Shown in pieces: positions 43,137 through 43,794 of a stretch of DNA of 43,794 bases. Source of the DNA: Actinomycetes bacterium (GTDB lineage Bacteria > Actinomycetota > Acidimicrobiia > Acidimicrobiales > Ilumatobacteraceae). A program made the position numbers and the translations under genes. The stretch is taken from positions 11,224 through 55,017 of the forward strand of contig BJFW01000004.1 in the NCBI GenBank assembly GCA_014190095.1, written 5' to 3'. Below the pieces are notes generated by a model. That model had not been told where the DNA came from, searched no databases, and worked only from the letters and a program-made list of their open reading frames with translations. Position 1 is the first letter of the stretch; each line of letters starts with the position of its first letter.

Positions 43137-43794
43137 ACCAGTGGCCACGGGTAGCGAGAACCGGTTTTGTCAATGGGGAAAGCTCCGCCTTCGCAGATCC
43201 ACTGAGCGCGTTCCTGTAATGCAAACACTTCGTCGCTGTTAAGCAACGCGGACACGTTAAGCGGAACTGATTCAACGAGTGGTTCAATCACTTCGCGCAA
43301 ATACTGTGGAAGTTCCTCGCCACCGAATTCCCAAATGACTGTGCGTAGTTTGAAATCTGCAGCAAAACACACGCCATGATCAATTCCCCACACGCACTGT
43401 TGGGTATCGAGCAAGCAATGACCGCCTTTGCGATCGGTGTTATTGGCAACGATGTCGAACGCACACATTGCTCGCAGGCGATCGTGTAACTCTGGGCGAT
43501 TTTCGTAGATGCTGAAATAGTGCTCGTCCAAAACAGCATCGACAAAGTACTGCACCGACCCTTCACCAAACTGGCCGTCGCGCAACACGGTTGGCGGAAC
43601 GATGTCGATTGCCATTGCTTCAGACAATTCGTATGCCGCAACTTCGCGCTTATGCAGGCCGGGTTCAAAATCCCACAGCGGGCGTTCGCCTTTGAGCGGT
43701 TTGTAGATTCCTTGGCATTGGGCATCGCCCGAAGTGATGTTTACTAAAAACGTCGCGTTACTGCTGTAAGGCATGCGCGAAACGAGTTCCATCT
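43133..43794 (-). CDS. SCO1664-family PI3/4-kinase-like protein (5' end at window edge)
   Basis: At least 219 residues of the actinobacterial SCO1664 family, related to phosphatidylinositol 3/4-kinase-like folds. Marks are RMPYSSNATFLV near the start, GIYKPLKGERPLWDFEPGLH with the presumed ATP-site lysine, CAFDIVANNTDRKGGHCLL with the catalytic-loop Asp-Asn pair, and WGIDHGVCFAAD with the metal-site Asp. An ATG lies at 43792, but homologues usually have some residues before this point, so the true start may be off the window. Substrate unknown. It leads the operon with the unknown protein and the sortase. Confidence 0.8.
   Translation of the reverse strand, partial: MELVSRMPYSSNATFLVNITSGDAQCQGIYKPLKGERPLWDFEPGLHKREVAAYELSEAMAIDIVPPTVLRDGQFGEGSVQYFVDAVLDEHYFSIYENRPELHDRLRAMCAFDIVANNTDRKGGHCLLDTQQCVWGIDHGVCFAADFKLRTVIWEFGGEELPQYLREVIEPLVESVPLNVSALLNSDEVFALQERAQWICEGGAFPIDKTGSRYPWPLV

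Noticed and set aside
1-43794. tRNA, rRNA, riboswitch, insertion sequence or prophage genes
   Set aside because: No transposase, integrase, phage gene, cloverleaf-like stretch or known aptamer pattern was seen; nearly all DNA is covered by genes and gaps are under 200 bases.

Overview
The window looks like a chromosomal segment of a moderate-GC (about 50%) actinobacterium, most likely an aquatic member of the Acidimicrobiia (Ilumatobacter-like). The reasons are a WhiB1-type regulator next to a PdtaS-type kinase, a DUF3107 protein, an SCO1664-family protein, a HelD-type RNA polymerase recycling factor, a class E sortase, and lipoproteins with Thr/Val-rich linkers. The taxonomy is inferred; there is no rRNA or tRNA here to confirm it. 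Genes are tightly packed, many same-strand junctions overlap (ATGA, GTGA, TGATG), and no mobile element, CRISPR array or RNA gene was seen.

Layout. 1-5.2 kb: the 3' part of an arylsulfatase, a DinB-like protein, and a leftward group of D-aminoacylase-like amidohydrolase, fumarylacetoacetase-family hydrolase and an unknown basic-tailed protein. 5.2-11.5 kb: YbaK deacylase, a secreted protein/lipoprotein pair, HelD, and a leftward TetR-DtxR-lipoprotein group. 11.5-18.7 kb: an enoyl-CoA hydratase followed by a complete System I cytochrome c maturation operon (ccmA, B, C, D, E, F, G, H and a CcmI-like TPR protein), including a 44-codon ccmD. 18.7-21.7 kb: a SixA-like phosphatase, a sulfite-oxidase-fold molybdoprotein, and a SufR-like regulator divergent from the Fe-S carrier Mrp across a palindromic intergenic region. 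21.7-26 kb: DUF3107, two ArsA/Get3-like ATPases, PdtaS and WhiB1. The first ArsA-like gene can only encode its P-loop if translation begins at a CTG codon. 26-29.9 kb: a GDPD-family phosphodiesterase, a diacylglycerol-kinase-family lipid kinase, etfB-etfA, and a small coiled-coil membrane protein.

30.1-43.8 kb holds the most striking system. One 3782-residue surface protein combines an export signal, delta-60 (propeller-like) repeats, an Fn3 domain, eight SwmB-like repeats, a GEVED-like domain, eighteen CshA-like repeats and a C-terminal LPATG sorting signal. Facing it, with the stop codons interleaved in one TTAA, is a class E sortase. The sortase is the last gene of a leftward, ATGA-coupled operon with an SCO1664-family (PI3/4-kinase-like) protein and a 325-residue protein of unknown function. 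The likely story is a giant fibrillar adhesin and its dedicated anchoring enzyme; the role of the two other operon genes is open.
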